Shown here in pieces: positions 56,095 to 64,000 of a stretch of DNA of 64,000 bases. The position numbers and the translations under genes were made by a program. Location of the stretch: positions 1,798,001 through 1,862,000 of the forward strand of contig NZ_CP047349.1 of assembly GCF_011045835.1 (NCBI RefSeq), given 5' to 3'. Below the pieces are notes generated by a model. That model searched no databases and had not been told where the DNA came from. It saw only the letters and a list, made by a program, of their open reading frames with translations. How positions within the stretch are numbered: position 1 is the first letter of the stretch; every line of letters begins with the position of its first letter. The stretch is from Proteus terrae subsp. cibarius. Lineage in GTDB: Bacteria; Pseudomonadota; Gammaproteobacteria; Enterobacterales; Enterobacteriaceae.

Positions 56095-57510
56095 ATGCAC
56101 CCAAATAATAATAGCCAATGGCGTGATCTCTTTTCAGGGCGGAATGGTGCTATTTCCTTTGCCCTTTCTTTTGGTGTTGTGATCCACGCGATTAATATTT
56201 TAATGGCAACCACTATTTTGCCTTCTGTTGTAACTGATATTGGTGGAATGGGATTATATGCATGGAATACCACGCTATTTGTAGCCGCTTCAATTATTGG
56301 CTCAGTATTGTCTGCTCGCTTACTCAGCTTATTGGGCGCTAAAGGTGCCTATTTAGCCGGTACAGTATTATTTTTTATTGGTAGTTTGTTGTGTGCAATT
56401 GCACCTAAAATGGAAGTGATGCTAATTGGTCGATTTGTTCAGGGACTTGGTGGTGGACTTTTATTTGCGCTTTCTTACGCCATGGTAAATATCGTTTACG
56501 ATCAAGCATTATGGCCAAGAGCAATGGCATTAATTTCAGGTATGTGGGGTGTTGCTACATTAATTGGCCCTGCTATTGGCGGTATTTTTGCTCAATTAGA
56601 TGCTTGGCGTTATGCCTTTGGTATTATGTTACCTATTATGCTTTTTTATGGCATTTATCTGTGGGTTATCTTACCCAAGAATGACAATGATGCTCCAAAA
56701 TCAACCTCACAAAGCCTACCTTATCTTCAGTTAATAATTTTAACGGCCGCCGTTTTGCTTATTTCATCTGGTAGTCTTTCTTCCTCACTTACCATTAATT
56801 TACTGAGTATCGTGGTTGTGTTTGGTTTAATTGGTGTGCTTATATTTTGTGAGAAACGCCTTACTGTTCGGTTGCTACCCACTAATACGTTTAAAGGTCT
56901 CTCTTTACATGCCCTTTTGTATTTAACTATTTCGTTATTAGCCATTGGCATGACTTGTGAGATCTTTGTCCCTTATTATCTACAAAGCTTACATATGCAA
57001 ACGCCTTTAGCTTCAGGTTATATGAGTGCATTAATGGCATTAGGCTGGACAGTTGCTGAAGTAATTAGCGCAAGTTGGCAAGGTGCTAAAATGCGTTTTA
57101 GTATTTTAAGCGGCCCTATTATTGTTTTTATCGGTTTGCTTGTGTTGGCTTTTGTTATTCCAAACCCATTACTGCAATCGGAAAACGTGGTTAGTCTTTT
57201 TATTATTTTATTTGCTTTGTTCTTAGTGGGTTATGGCATTGGTTTTGGTTGGCCTCACCTATTAACACGTATATTACAAGCGGCTTCCACGCAAGATAAA
57301 GATATTGCAGGTGCCTCTATCACAACTGTACAACTATTTGCAACCGCGTTAGGCTCTGCATTTGCAGGTATGATAGTCAATTTAAATGGCTTTAATAGTG
57401 GTACTCCTGAAGGGCTCTCTACTTCTGCATCTGCTCTATTTTTATTTCTAGCATTAGCACCGTTAATGGCGATTTACACTGCATGGAAAATAACGCGTTG
57501 TTCTTATTGA
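56095..57510 (+). CDS. MFS multidrug-type transporter
   Basis: A 471-residue protein with ~14 hydrophobic helices: HAINILMATTILPSVVTDIGG in helix 1, LLSLLGAKGAYLAGTVLFFIGSLL after it, MLIGRFVQGLGGGLLFALSYAMV and GMWGVATLIGPAIGGIFAQL (motif C-like, with the Gly-Pro pair of drug exporters). It diverges from the Cys-cluster regulator. Substrate unknown. Ribosome binding AAGGA lies ~11 nt before the ATG. Confidence 0.86.
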   Translation: MHPNNNSQWRDLFSGRNGAISFALSFGVVIHAINILMATTILPSVVTDIGGMGLYAWNTTLFVAASIIGSVLSARLLSLLGAKGAYLAGTVLFFIGSLLCAIAPKMEVMLIGRFVQGLGGGLLFALSYAMVNIVYDQALWPRAMALISGMWGVATLIGPAIGGIFAQLDAWRYAFGIMLPIMLFYGIYLWVILPKNDNDAPKSTSQSLPYLQLIILTAAVLLISSGSLSSSLTINLLSIVVVFGLIGVLIFCEKRLTVRLLPTNTFKGLSLHALLYLTISLLAIGMTCEIFVPYYLQSLHMQTPLASGYMSALMALGWTVAEVISASWQGAKMRFSILSGPIIVFIGLLVLAFVIPNPLLQSENVVSLFIILFALFLVGYGIGFGWPHLLTRILQAASTQDKDIAGASITTVQLFATALGSAFAGMIVNLNGFNSGTPEGLSTSASALFLFLALAPLMAIYTAWKITRCSY

Positions 57511-57533
57511 ATCTTGATTAAATTAGATTAAAT

Positions 57534-57563
57534 AAAGAGGCACTTTAAAGTGCCTCTTTTCAT
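57534..57563 (+). terminator. Terminator of the MFS gene
   Basis: A perfect 26-bp palindrome with 13-bp arms (AAAGAGGCACTTT and its complement), followed by T-rich sequence. Confidence 0.85.
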
Positions 57564-57716
57564 TTTCTTTATTTTTTCACTTCTTTTTCTAAAATAATTC
57601 TTACAAATTTTATTCATTTCTAGTATAGAACAAAATGTACTGGTTAATTTTTAAAAGAATTATTGCCTAATGAAATTAATATTAGATATAATATTTACAT
57701 AATTATAGGTAATAAA

Positions 57717-58493
57717 ATGAGTTTAAAGCCATTAGAAACTAACATACTAAATAAAAAAGAAAATATTACGTCAATTAATAATGATTATAACATCGGTTAT
57801 CAGACGTTGATGAAAAGTATTGATAGTGCAAAAAATACATCTATAAATTTAAGTAATAAAAAAACATCAATAAGTTTTGATATAAATACCATTAGTAGAG
57901 AAATATCAACATCACTACTATTAAGCTTAGTTGAGGAATATCTACACCCTATAGATAAATATAATAGAATAATAATAAGCGATGAGATTATTAAATGGAA
58001 AGATCAAGAAAAAATTACATTCCCATCTAGTGTTATCAATAAAAAAATTGATCAATTTTGTATAGAAAATCAATGTGGAATAACTACTAAGGAAAAAAAA
58101 GAGATATTTAATGTTATTAGTGAAAAATATAAAATAAACACAGATATTAAGAGTGCACAAAGCTCTATTGTTCAAATGCTTTTAAATGACAATGAAATCA
58201 CTAAAAAAATAGATTCATTAGAAATATGCAAAGAAGATAATGTTCAAGACCTTAAAAATAAATACCTTAAAAGTAAATACCTTAGAAATAAATACCTTAA
58301 AAATAAAAATGAAGAAAATCAAATGAATAGAAATTATTTAATAGCAGAGGCAAAAGGAGCCATCTACAATAAAATGGCTAAAGCCATATATAACACCTTA
58401 TTCTACAATGATAAACATCATCCCATAAATTTCACTAATCTAGCTAAAGATACGTATGATTTAACTGAAAAAATAATTAAAAATAAAAACTAA
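57717..58493 (+). CDS. AT-rich hypothetical protein with KYL tandem repeats
   Basis: A 258-residue protein of unknown family. ATG 57717 has AGGT 6 nt upstream; an upstream extension to 57663 lacks one. It is rich in Asn, Lys and Ile, and the DNA is clearly more A/T-rich than the neighbours. There is no signal peptide or membrane helix. Residues ~180-200 repeat a 5-residue unit (NKYLK, SKYLR, NKYLK, NK) encoded by near-identical 15-bp units. Flanks are an MFS gene with a terminator and the RidA operon. It could be a horizontally acquired or effector-like protein, but nothing confirms that. Confidence 0.6.
   Translation: MSLKPLETNILNKKENITSINNDYNIGYQTLMKSIDSAKNTSINLSNKKTSISFDINTISREISTSLLLSLVEEYLHPIDKYNRIIISDEIIKWKDQEKITFPSSVINKKIDQFCIENQCGITTKEKKEIFNVISEKYKINTDIKSAQSSIVQMLLNDNEITKKIDSLEICKEDNVQDLKNKYLKSKYLRNKYLKNKNEENQMNRNYLIAEAKGAIYNKMAKAIYNTLFYNDKHHPINFTNLAKDTYDLTEKIIKNKN
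58246..58310 (+). repeat. 15-bp in-frame tandem repeat
   Basis: About four copies of AAATACCTTAAAAAT with single-base variants, coding KYLKN-type pentapeptides in the hypothetical gene. Because each unit is a multiple of three, slippage would change protein length without frameshift. Confidence 0.75.
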
Positions 58494-58617
58494 GCATCTA
58501 TTCTTCTTGTTAATGGATTTAAATAAAAAAATATCAATTGAACTATTGATCTAACATTAGACATTATGTATAAATAGATATACATTTTATCTAATTTAAG
58601 TGAAATAGGAAACCGTA

Positions 58618-59019
58618 ATGACATCACATCTTACACTACAAAATATTGATGCCCTCTCTTCCCCTGGTGGGCATTACTCTCATGTTGTTACTGCAAATAA
58701 TATGTCGTTTATTTCTGGACTATTGCCTTTAGATAAACAAGGAAATCCATTGGCAAACAAGCCAGTTGAAGCTCAAATCATACAAGTACTTGAAAATTTA
58801 AATACTTGTCTTCTCGGAATAAATGCAAAGAAAACCGATATTGCTCAAGTAAAAGTCTATGTGACTGATATTAATGAATGGCCCGTTGTTAATGAGTTAT
58901 ATGCAAAATGGATTGGCGAACATAGACCCGCAAGATTAGTCGCTGGCGTAAAAGAATTACATTTTGGAAGCAAAATTGAAATTGAAGCCGTGGTGATCAA
59001 GGAGCAATCTTATGAATAA
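58618..59019 (+). CDS. RidA/YjgF-family enamine/imine deaminase
   Basis: A 133-residue protein of the RidA family. Arg106 (HRPARLVAG) and Glu121 (SKIEIEAVV) keep the spacing of E. coli Arg105 and Glu120, the substrate-binding and catalytic residues, so it should hydrolyse 2-aminoacrylate-type imines. It is longer and more divergent than housekeeping RidA, so a second copy probably exists elsewhere. AGGA lies 7 nt before the ATG. It overlaps the next gene by 8 bp, indicating translational coupling with a PLP dehydratase that produces such imines. Confidence 0.88.
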   Translation: MTSHLTLQNIDALSSPGGHYSHVVTANNMSFISGLLPLDKQGNPLANKPVEAQIIQVLENLNTCLLGINAKKTDIAQVKVYVTDINEWPVVNELYAKWIGEHRPARLVAGVKELHFGSKIEIEAVVIKEQSYE

Positions 59020-59980
59020 GTTGTCTATTCCTACCTATAAAGATGTTGCGGAAGCCCATCAACGCATTCTACCTTATCTTAATAAAACACCTGTTTTAAC
59101 CTCTCGTACGATTAATGAGCTAACAGGAGCACAGTTTTATTTTAAGTGTGAAAACTTTCAACGAATGGGAGCGTTTAAATTCCGTGGTGCGATGAATGCG
59201 TTATCTCAATTTAATGATCAACAACGTAAAAATGGTGTTGTGACTTTCTCATCGGGTAATCATGCTCAGGCAATTGCCTTATCGGCAAAGCTATTAGGTA
59301 TTCCTGCAACAATTATCATGCCTGAAGATGCACCAAAGGCAAAAATGGAAGCAACAAAAGGCTATGGTGGTCGAGTGATCACGTATAATCGTTATACGGA
59401 AGATCGCGAAGAAATTGGGCAACAATTAGCACAAAAAGAAGGCCTAACATTAATTCCACCTTACGATCACCCTCATATTATTGCGGGGCAAGGTACTGCT
59501 GCCAAAGAACTGTTCGATGAAGTTGGTGAATTAGATATGCTATTTGTTCCATTAGGTGGTGGTGGATTACTTTCTGGTTCTTTATTATCAACCAAAGCCC
59601 TTTCACCTGATTGTAAAGTATTTGGCATTGAACCTTTAGCAGGAAATGACGGACAACAATCATTACGCAAAGGCGAAATCATTCATATTGATACCCCGAA
59701 AACAATTGCAGATGGCGCGCAAACTCAGCACCTAGGCAATTATACTTTTGAGATTATTCGCAACAATGTGGACGATATTTTAACTGCAACAGATGAAGAG
59801 TTAATTTCAGCTATGCAGTTTTACGCCCAGCGAATGAAAATAATTGTAGAGCCAACGGGTTGTTTAAGTTTAGCGGCTGCTCGTCAATTTGGTGATAAAT
59901 TAAAAGGTAAAAAAATCGGTATTATTATCAGTGGCGGTAATGTCGATATCGCACAATACGGTCACTTTTTAGCACAATAA
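59012..59980 (+). CDS. Threonine/serine dehydratase-type PLP enzyme
   Basis: A 322-residue fold-type II PLP enzyme. The PLP Lys56 lies in ENFQRMGAFKFRGAMNAL; SSGNHAQAIALSAKLLGIPATIIMP and the phosphate-binding PLGGGGLLSG follow. It has no C-terminal ACT regulatory domain, so it resembles catabolic TdcB, serine racemase or threo-3-hydroxyaspartate dehydratase rather than IlvA. The exact substrate cannot be chosen. AAGGAG lies 7 nt before the ATG, inside the ridA-like gene. Confidence 0.87.
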   Translation: MNKLSIPTYKDVAEAHQRILPYLNKTPVLTSRTINELTGAQFYFKCENFQRMGAFKFRGAMNALSQFNDQQRKNGVVTFSSGNHAQAIALSAKLLGIPATIIMPEDAPKAKMEATKGYGGRVITYNRYTEDREEIGQQLAQKEGLTLIPPYDHPHIIAGQGTAAKELFDEVGELDMLFVPLGGGGLLSGSLLSTKALSPDCKVFGIEPLAGNDGQQSLRKGEIIHIDTPKTIADGAQTQHLGNYTFEIIRNNVDDILTATDEELISAMQFYAQRMKIIVEPTGCLSLAAARQFGDKLKGKKIGIIISGGNVDIAQYGHFLAQ

Positions 59981-60014
59981 ACCATTGCGCCTTATGTATG
60001 TCCTTATATTAAAA

Positions 60015-60042
60015 AAGCAGTATAGAAAAGCCTATACTGCTT
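60015..60042 (-). terminator. Terminator of the lyase operon
   Basis: Perfect 11-bp stem AAGCAGTATAG / CTATACTGCTT with a 6-nt loop. On the minus strand it is followed by TTTTTTAAT, and it lies 60 bp past the lyase stop. Confidence 0.8.
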
Positions 60043-60101
60043 AAAAGGATCAACATACAACCAATCAACTAAAATAACGGGGACGTTTATTTGATCACTG
60101 T

Positions 60102-61013
60102 TTAATTAAGTGAAAAAGTGATACCTGCTTCTTTACATAGTTGAGTTAGATTTTCTTTTAATTGTTGATTTTCTTCAGATAATAAATCAAGTTGTGGCAA
60201 ACGCATATGACCACCTTCTAAACCACGCATAGTTAATGCTGATTTAAATATTGCCATATTCGCACCAGACTTAAGTGCATCACTAAATTTCACACAAAAT
60301 TGTTGCCAATGTTTCGCTTCTTGATAGTTACCTGCAATATAGGCTTTATACATATTCACAAATGGCTCAGGGAACACACAAGCACAACCTGAAACTGTAC
60401 CATCGCAACCTGCATCTAATAGCCCTAAGAATAATTTATCGTAGCCGTGAAGAACTGAAAAACCCTCTGCAACTGCAAGATAACTTAATGTTGTATTGTT
60501 ATCAGCAAAACTGTATTTAATACCAATTACATTTTTACACTGTTGTTGTACTTTTGCCGCTAATTCAGGCTTGATATTATTTGCGGCACATTGTGGAATG
60601 TTATACAGATAGACAGGGAAATTATCTGGTACGCTGTTTGCCACTGTCACAAAATAGTTTTCTAATTCTCTGTCCGTTGCACCAAAAAATTGTGGTGTCA
60701 CCACACCAATACCATCAGCACCAATTTCAACAGCATGTTTGGCTAATTCAATGGTTTCATTTAATGTCATTGCACCAACATGAATAAAGACAGGTAAACG
60801 TTTATTCGCTGTATCGACAACGGTTTTCGCAACATTTTTACGTTCTAACGCAGATAAACGCAACATCTCACCTGTTGTACCACAAGGATAAAGGCAATCA
60901 ACGCCCTTGGTTACTAACATTTCAGTTAATGCAGATAACGCTTTAATATCCACTTGATCGTTCAAATCGAACGGAGTAACCATTGCCACTGTAACGCCAA
61001 ATAATTTTTTCAT
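60102..61013 (-). CDS. DHDPS/N-acetylneuraminate-lyase family aldolase
   Basis: A 303-residue class I aldolase. It has the pyruvate-carboxylate motif GTTGE (45-49, CGTTGEMLRLSALE), Tyr137 in YLYNIP and the Schiff-base Lys166 in VIGIKYSFADN, the three hallmarks of the family. Biosynthetic DapA is usually a housekeeping gene; here it lies in an operon with DhaK, DhaL and a tricarboxylate-type transporter, so it is probably a catabolic aldolase or dehydratase for an unidentified keto acid. AAAGG precedes the ATG; 18 bp after dhaL. Confidence 0.88.
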   Translation of the reverse strand: MKKLFGVTVAMVTPFDLNDQVDIKALSALTEMLVTKGVDCLYPCGTTGEMLRLSALERKNVAKTVVDTANKRLPVFIHVGAMTLNETIELAKHAVEIGADGIGVVTPQFFGATDRELENYFVTVANSVPDNFPVYLYNIPQCAANNIKPELAAKVQQQCKNVIGIKYSFADNNTTLSYLAVAEGFSVLHGYDKLFLGLLDAGCDGTVSGCACVFPEPFVNMYKAYIAGNYQEAKHWQQFCVKFSDALKSGANMAIFKSALTMRGLEGGHMRLPQLDLLSEENQQLKENLTQLCKEAGITFSLN

Positions 61014-61031
61014 ATAAAGACCTTTATTAAA

Positions 61032-61637
61032 TCAGATTGCTTCAACAATAACTTTAATTGCCAACATACCCGGATCATCTAAACCAATAGATTTTTCTGG
61101 GAACATACGAGCTCGACCTAATAAATTAGGTTTTTGGCGGTATTCATCAAGCGTGCTATTGATACTCTGTAATGCGGTTGTTTTTAGTTTATCGATAGCT
61201 AAAGTTGTTTTTAGCGCTTCAGATAAATGGTAAAGAATATCGAGTACGGATTTTTGCCCTAATTCCCCTTTTCCTCTCGCCATCATGCTTTGATAGGCAA
61301 CGGTTAATAGCGGTGAAATGTCAGAGGACGGTATTTCTTGAAGCTGGTTTTCTTTGCAATATTTTGCCATTGCCATAAAAGCCGTTGCTTGCAATGTACC
61401 AAAAGAAGAAGCACAGGCTTTTTGTAATGATTTACTGCATTGAAAAAGTGCTTTACTGAGATCATCAGGCCAATCTTGTGAATCGTCAGCAATTTGTCGC
61501 CAGCCTTTTTGCATGGTGATCCCTAAATCCCCATCACCTAGGCGGCTATCGGCTTCACAAAGCATAGATTGAGATTGCTCACAAGCGATGGCGATACGCA
61601 CAACCGCTTGTTTGAGCATTTCAAGTGTAATATTCAT
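61032..61637 (-). CDS. dhaL: DhaL-type dihydroxyacetone-kinase ADP/ATP-binding subunit (DAK2)
   Basis: About 201 residues from ATG 61637, with GGAGAG upstream inside the dhaK end; the longer frame start at 61661 is less likely. It is all-helical with the metal and nucleotide site EADSRLGDGDLGITMQKGW, keeping the three Asp residues that bind Mg2+, but Leu replaces the usual His of GDGDHG. C-terminal ARMFPEKSIGLDDPGMLAIKVI is also conserved. In PTS-type kinases it needs DhaM; none is seen in this window. Confidence 0.87.
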   Translation of the reverse strand: MNITLEMLKQAVVRIAIACEQSQSMLCEADSRLGDGDLGITMQKGWRQIADDSQDWPDDLSKALFQCSKSLQKACASSFGTLQATAFMAMAKYCKENQLQEIPSSDISPLLTVAYQSMMARGKGELGQKSVLDILYHLSEALKTTLAIDKLKTTALQSINSTLDEYRQKPNLLGRARMFPEKSIGLDDPGMLAIKVIVEAI

Positions 61638-61639
61638 CG

Positions 61640-62635
61640 TTATACTCTCCAGAATGCACAATGAGCTGGTGCATTCATCAAGGCTTCTAGCTCATCATCT
61701 AATTTGCACAATGTTAAGCTTGCCCCTGTCATTTCCATAGATGTGGCATAACGACCAACCAATGGATGCACAATAGTCGCACCTGTTTTATTAATCAGTT
61801 GTGCAATTTTATTGTACAGAATATAAAGCTCTTCTAATGGCGTTGCGCCTAAAGAGTTAACTAATACAGAGACTTTATCCCCTGTTTTTAATGATAATTC
61901 CGTTTGTAGACGCTCAAACATCTCTTGTGCAATATCATCTGCACTACGTAACTTATCACGCCAAATTCCTGGTTCACCGTGAATCCCCATCCCCATTTCC
62001 ATTTCATCTTCACCAATTTCAAAAGTAGGATGACCTACTGCGGGTAAGGTGCAAGATGTCAACGCACAGCCAATAGTTCGGGTATTTTCCATGGTTTTTT
62101 GAGCAATACGCGTAACTTCATCAAGCGTTGCACCTTCTTCTGCTTTGGCGCCTGCCATTTTAAAACCATAGATCATCCCAGCAACACCACGACGTTTGTG
62201 CGCTTCTTCTGGTTTTGCTGAAGCCACATCATCAGCGGCTAAAACAGTTGTACAACGAATATCATCTTCAAAATCAACCGTTTCAGTCGCCATATCAAAA
62301 TTCATAATATCGCCACCGTAATTACCATAAAGTAGCAATACACCTAAGCCATTGTTGGCTTCACGAATGGCATCGGCCATTAAATCTGCTGAAGGCGAAG
62401 CAAAAACATCACCTACAGCGGCAGCATCGAGTAACCCTTCACCGACATATCCGGTAAATACAGGTAAGTGACCTGAACCACCGCCAGTTACAATCCCCAC
62501 TTTGGGCTTATCTGCTTTTTTCGAACGAGTAATCAATCTTGGCTGTGGTTGGCGATAAATATCACTATGAGCAAGGCATAAACCTGCTAATGTTTCATCG
62601 ACATAATTTTCTGGCTTATTTAATATTTTTTTCAT
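61640..62635 (-). CDS. dhaK: DhaK-type dihydroxyacetone-kinase substrate subunit (DAK1)
   Basis: A 331-residue protein. GGGSGHLPVFTGYVG (51-65), Asp109 in YGGDIMNFDMA and the covalent-binding His219 in GMGIHGEPGIW match E. coli DhaK, whose His218 holds the ketone as a hemiaminal. It phosphorylates a small hydroxyketone such as dihydroxyacetone or a C4 analogue. It is followed by DhaL after 2 bp and lies 147 bp from the transporter gene. Substrate not decided by sequence. Confidence 0.9.
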   Translation of the reverse strand: MKKILNKPENYVDETLAGLCLAHSDIYRQPQPRLITRSKKADKPKVGIVTGGGSGHLPVFTGYVGEGLLDAAAVGDVFASPSADLMADAIREANNGLGVLLLYGNYGGDIMNFDMATETVDFEDDIRCTTVLAADDVASAKPEEAHKRRGVAGMIYGFKMAGAKAEEGATLDEVTRIAQKTMENTRTIGCALTSCTLPAVGHPTFEIGEDEMEMGMGIHGEPGIWRDKLRSADDIAQEMFERLQTELSLKTGDKVSVLVNSLGATPLEELYILYNKIAQLINKTGATIVHPLVGRYATSMEMTGASLTLCKLDDELEALMNAPAHCAFWRV

Positions 62636-62782
62636 GTGATCACCCGATATTTTTATTTATCTGCTGATTTCTGACACCTTAAGCAAACGGATTTTATTTA
62701 AGGTGAGTTTTCCCTGATACTTAAAAAAGTATCTCTCTATGATTAAATTTTTAATAATAAATATGAGTATTAAATAGGTTAT

Positions 62783-64000
62783 TTATTTAGCTTTAAATGC
62801 ACCTCTAATTTGCATTACTACAATGAGTAGAAATACACTTGCTAATACCATCGAAATAGGTCTGTTAACGAAATTAGTTAAGTCACCATCAGATTTCATT
62901 AATGATGAAAGTAAATTCTTTTCTAACATTGGCCCTAAGATCATGCCCAAAATAATCGGTGATATTGGGAATTTTCGTTCTTGAAGGAAATAACCGATAA
63001 CGCCCATTACCAACATAACAACAATAGAAGACATCGTATTTGTGATTGCGTAAGAGCCGACAAGACTAAATAAGATAATTGCTGGATAGATAATCGCATT
63101 ATCAATAGCAACAATCTTTTTCAATAAATTGACAACAATAAAAGCAATCGGTAATAAAATTAGGTTAGCGATAAAGAAAATAATAAAAACGGCATACAAC
63201 TTATCAGGATTGAATAAAAACAGTGTTGGCCCCGGTTGCATATCTTTCATATATAATACACCGATAATAATTGCAGCTGCAGAATCGCCCGGAATACCAA
63301 AGACTAAAGATGGGATCCAACTTCCTGCTAAGCTTGCATTATTACTCGCTGAAGCATCAACAATACCTTCCTCAGAGCCATGACCATATTTCTCTGGTTT
63401 TTTAGAGAGCTTCTTTGAAACAGCATACGAGATCCATGCCGCAATATCGGCGCCAGCACCTGGTAAAGCACCAATTAATGTGCCTATTATTCCGCTACGG
63501 AAAATACCACCTTTACGTTGGCGAACAACGCCACCAACCCCTTTAAAAATATTGTAAGAGTTATTTTCGGCATTCACTTCGTTTAGCGTAATTTGCTTTT
63601 CTTTCCAACGTTCAACGTAATATTTAATTGCACCTGAAATTGCAAATAATCCTATCATTGCTGGAATAAAGCTTACTCCTTGCATTAAAGAGACTTCACC
63701 AAAAGTAAAGCGAGCTTGTCCGGTAAATTCATCGTAACCAATAGTGGCTAGTGCGATACCAAAGAACAGCGCTAATAAGCTTTTTCGAATATGTGAACCT
63801 GAAACTATGGTTGCGCAGCTGAGCCCAATTAAAGAGAGCCACATATATTCATAAGAACTAAATTTTAAAGCAAACTCAGCTAATATTGGCGCTGTGGATG
63901 CTAATATAATCGTACCAATAACGCCACCAATCACTGAGCTTGTTAACGACATGCCCAGTACACGGTTTGTTTTGCCCTCTTTCACTAAAGTGTGAGCATC
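62783..64000 (-). CDS. tctA: TctA-family tripartite tricarboxylate transporter large subunit (partial)
   Basis: The frame continues past the right window edge (DAHTLVKEGKTNRVLG is read before the first in-frame start), so the N-terminal ~100 residues and the start are missing. The visible ~406 residues show many membrane helices and TctA motifs: MSLTSSVIGGVIGTIILAST, GTLIGALPGAGADIAAWISYA and SLVFGIPGDSAAAIIIGVLY. TctA works with TctB and a periplasmic TctC to import carboxylates with Na+ or H+; those genes should lie beyond 64000. Operon partners are DhaK, DhaL and a lyase. Confidence 0.87.
   Translation of the reverse strand, partial: DAHTLVKEGKTNRVLGMSLTSSVIGGVIGTIILASTAPILAEFALKFSSYEYMWLSLIGLSCATIVSGSHIRKSLLALFFGIALATIGYDEFTGQARFTFGEVSLMQGVSFIPAMIGLFAISGAIKYYVERWKEKQITLNEVNAENNSYNIFKGVGGVVRQRKGGIFRSGIIGTLIGALPGAGADIAAWISYAVSKKLSKKPEKYGHGSEEGIVDASASNNASLAGSWIPSLVFGIPGDSAAAIIIGVLYMKDMQPGPTLFLFNPDKLYAVFIIFFIANLILLPIAFIVVNLLKKIVAIDNAIIYPAIILFSLVGSYAITNTMSSIVVMLVMGVIGYFLQERKFPISPIILGMILGPMLEKNLLSSLMKSDGDLTNFVNRPISMVLASVFLLIVVMQIRGAFKAK

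Noticed and set aside
62716-62733. Hairpin GATACTT/AAGTATC between tctA and dhaK as a terminator
   Set aside because: The stem is short and has no T-run after it on the minus strand; the genes are probably co-transcribed.

Overview
The window is AT-rich chromosomal DNA of a gammaproteobacterium. Its protein families (YbiT, YdeE, LeuE, DdlA, YqfB, YaiI, GlgBXCAP, ChuW/X/Y) are those of Enterobacterales. The low G+C and very A/T-rich intergenic regions point to Morganellaceae, most likely Proteus. That genus call is an inference from composition and protein character, not a database match. No rRNA, tRNA, CRISPR array, insertion sequence or complete prophage was seen.

Layout. 0-7 kb: a secreted MuiA-type protein, an exported amidohydrolase diverging from a TerA/TerD-family protein, YaiI, and a DMT exporter diverging from a MarR regulator with two strong operators. 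7-12.8 kb: a haem/iron operon (TonB receptor, periplasmic binding protein, ChuW-type radical SAM enzyme, HutX/ChuX, ChuY) with a near-consensus Fur box and a perfect FNR-type box upstream; it lacks permease, ATPase and haem oxygenase genes. 13-14.7 kb: ybiT. 14.9-15.7 kb: a rearrangement scar where an AT-rich ORF remnant abuts the 3' end of an MFS gene. 15.8-23.9 kb: regulators and exporters (TetR/DHA2 pump, LysR) around a divergent second-type accA, then ydeE, a metallophosphoesterase, an AraC regulator and an acetyltransferase. 24-29 kb: a Cys/Met-metabolism PLP enzyme, a MetQ/NlpA lipoprotein, two small secreted proteins and an alpha/beta hydrolase. 29.3-33.3 kb: a MocR regulator diverging from a DMT exporter, a VOC protein and ddlA. 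33.5-35.8 kb: a gene remnant, then an ABC-F ATPase preceded by a 27-codon leader peptide with alternative RNA hairpins. 35.8-45.3 kb: YqfB, an ada-like/alkA alkylation-repair pair, an O-methyltransferase, leuE, a decayed region, a GNAT, an O-acetyltransferase, DJ-1/TetR and TauE/LysR divergent pairs. 45.7-55.3 kb: a complete glgBXCAP glycogen operon. 55.3-64 kb: an Fe-S-type HTH regulator diverging from an MFS pump, an AT-rich protein with a tandem KYL repeat, a RidA/threonine-dehydratase-like pair, and a minus-strand catabolic operon (TctA permease, DhaK, DhaL, DHDPS-family lyase) that runs off the right edge.

How the genes work together: much of the window follows one design, a regulator divergent from an efflux or detoxification gene with operators in the shared intergenic DNA. 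The metabolic blocks are glycogen synthesis and breakdown, haem acquisition with anaerobic haem opening, and a transporter-kinase-lyase operon for an unidentified substrate. The most unusual items are the ABC-F leader, the divergent accA, the TctA-DhaKL-lyase operon and the AT-rich repeat protein.
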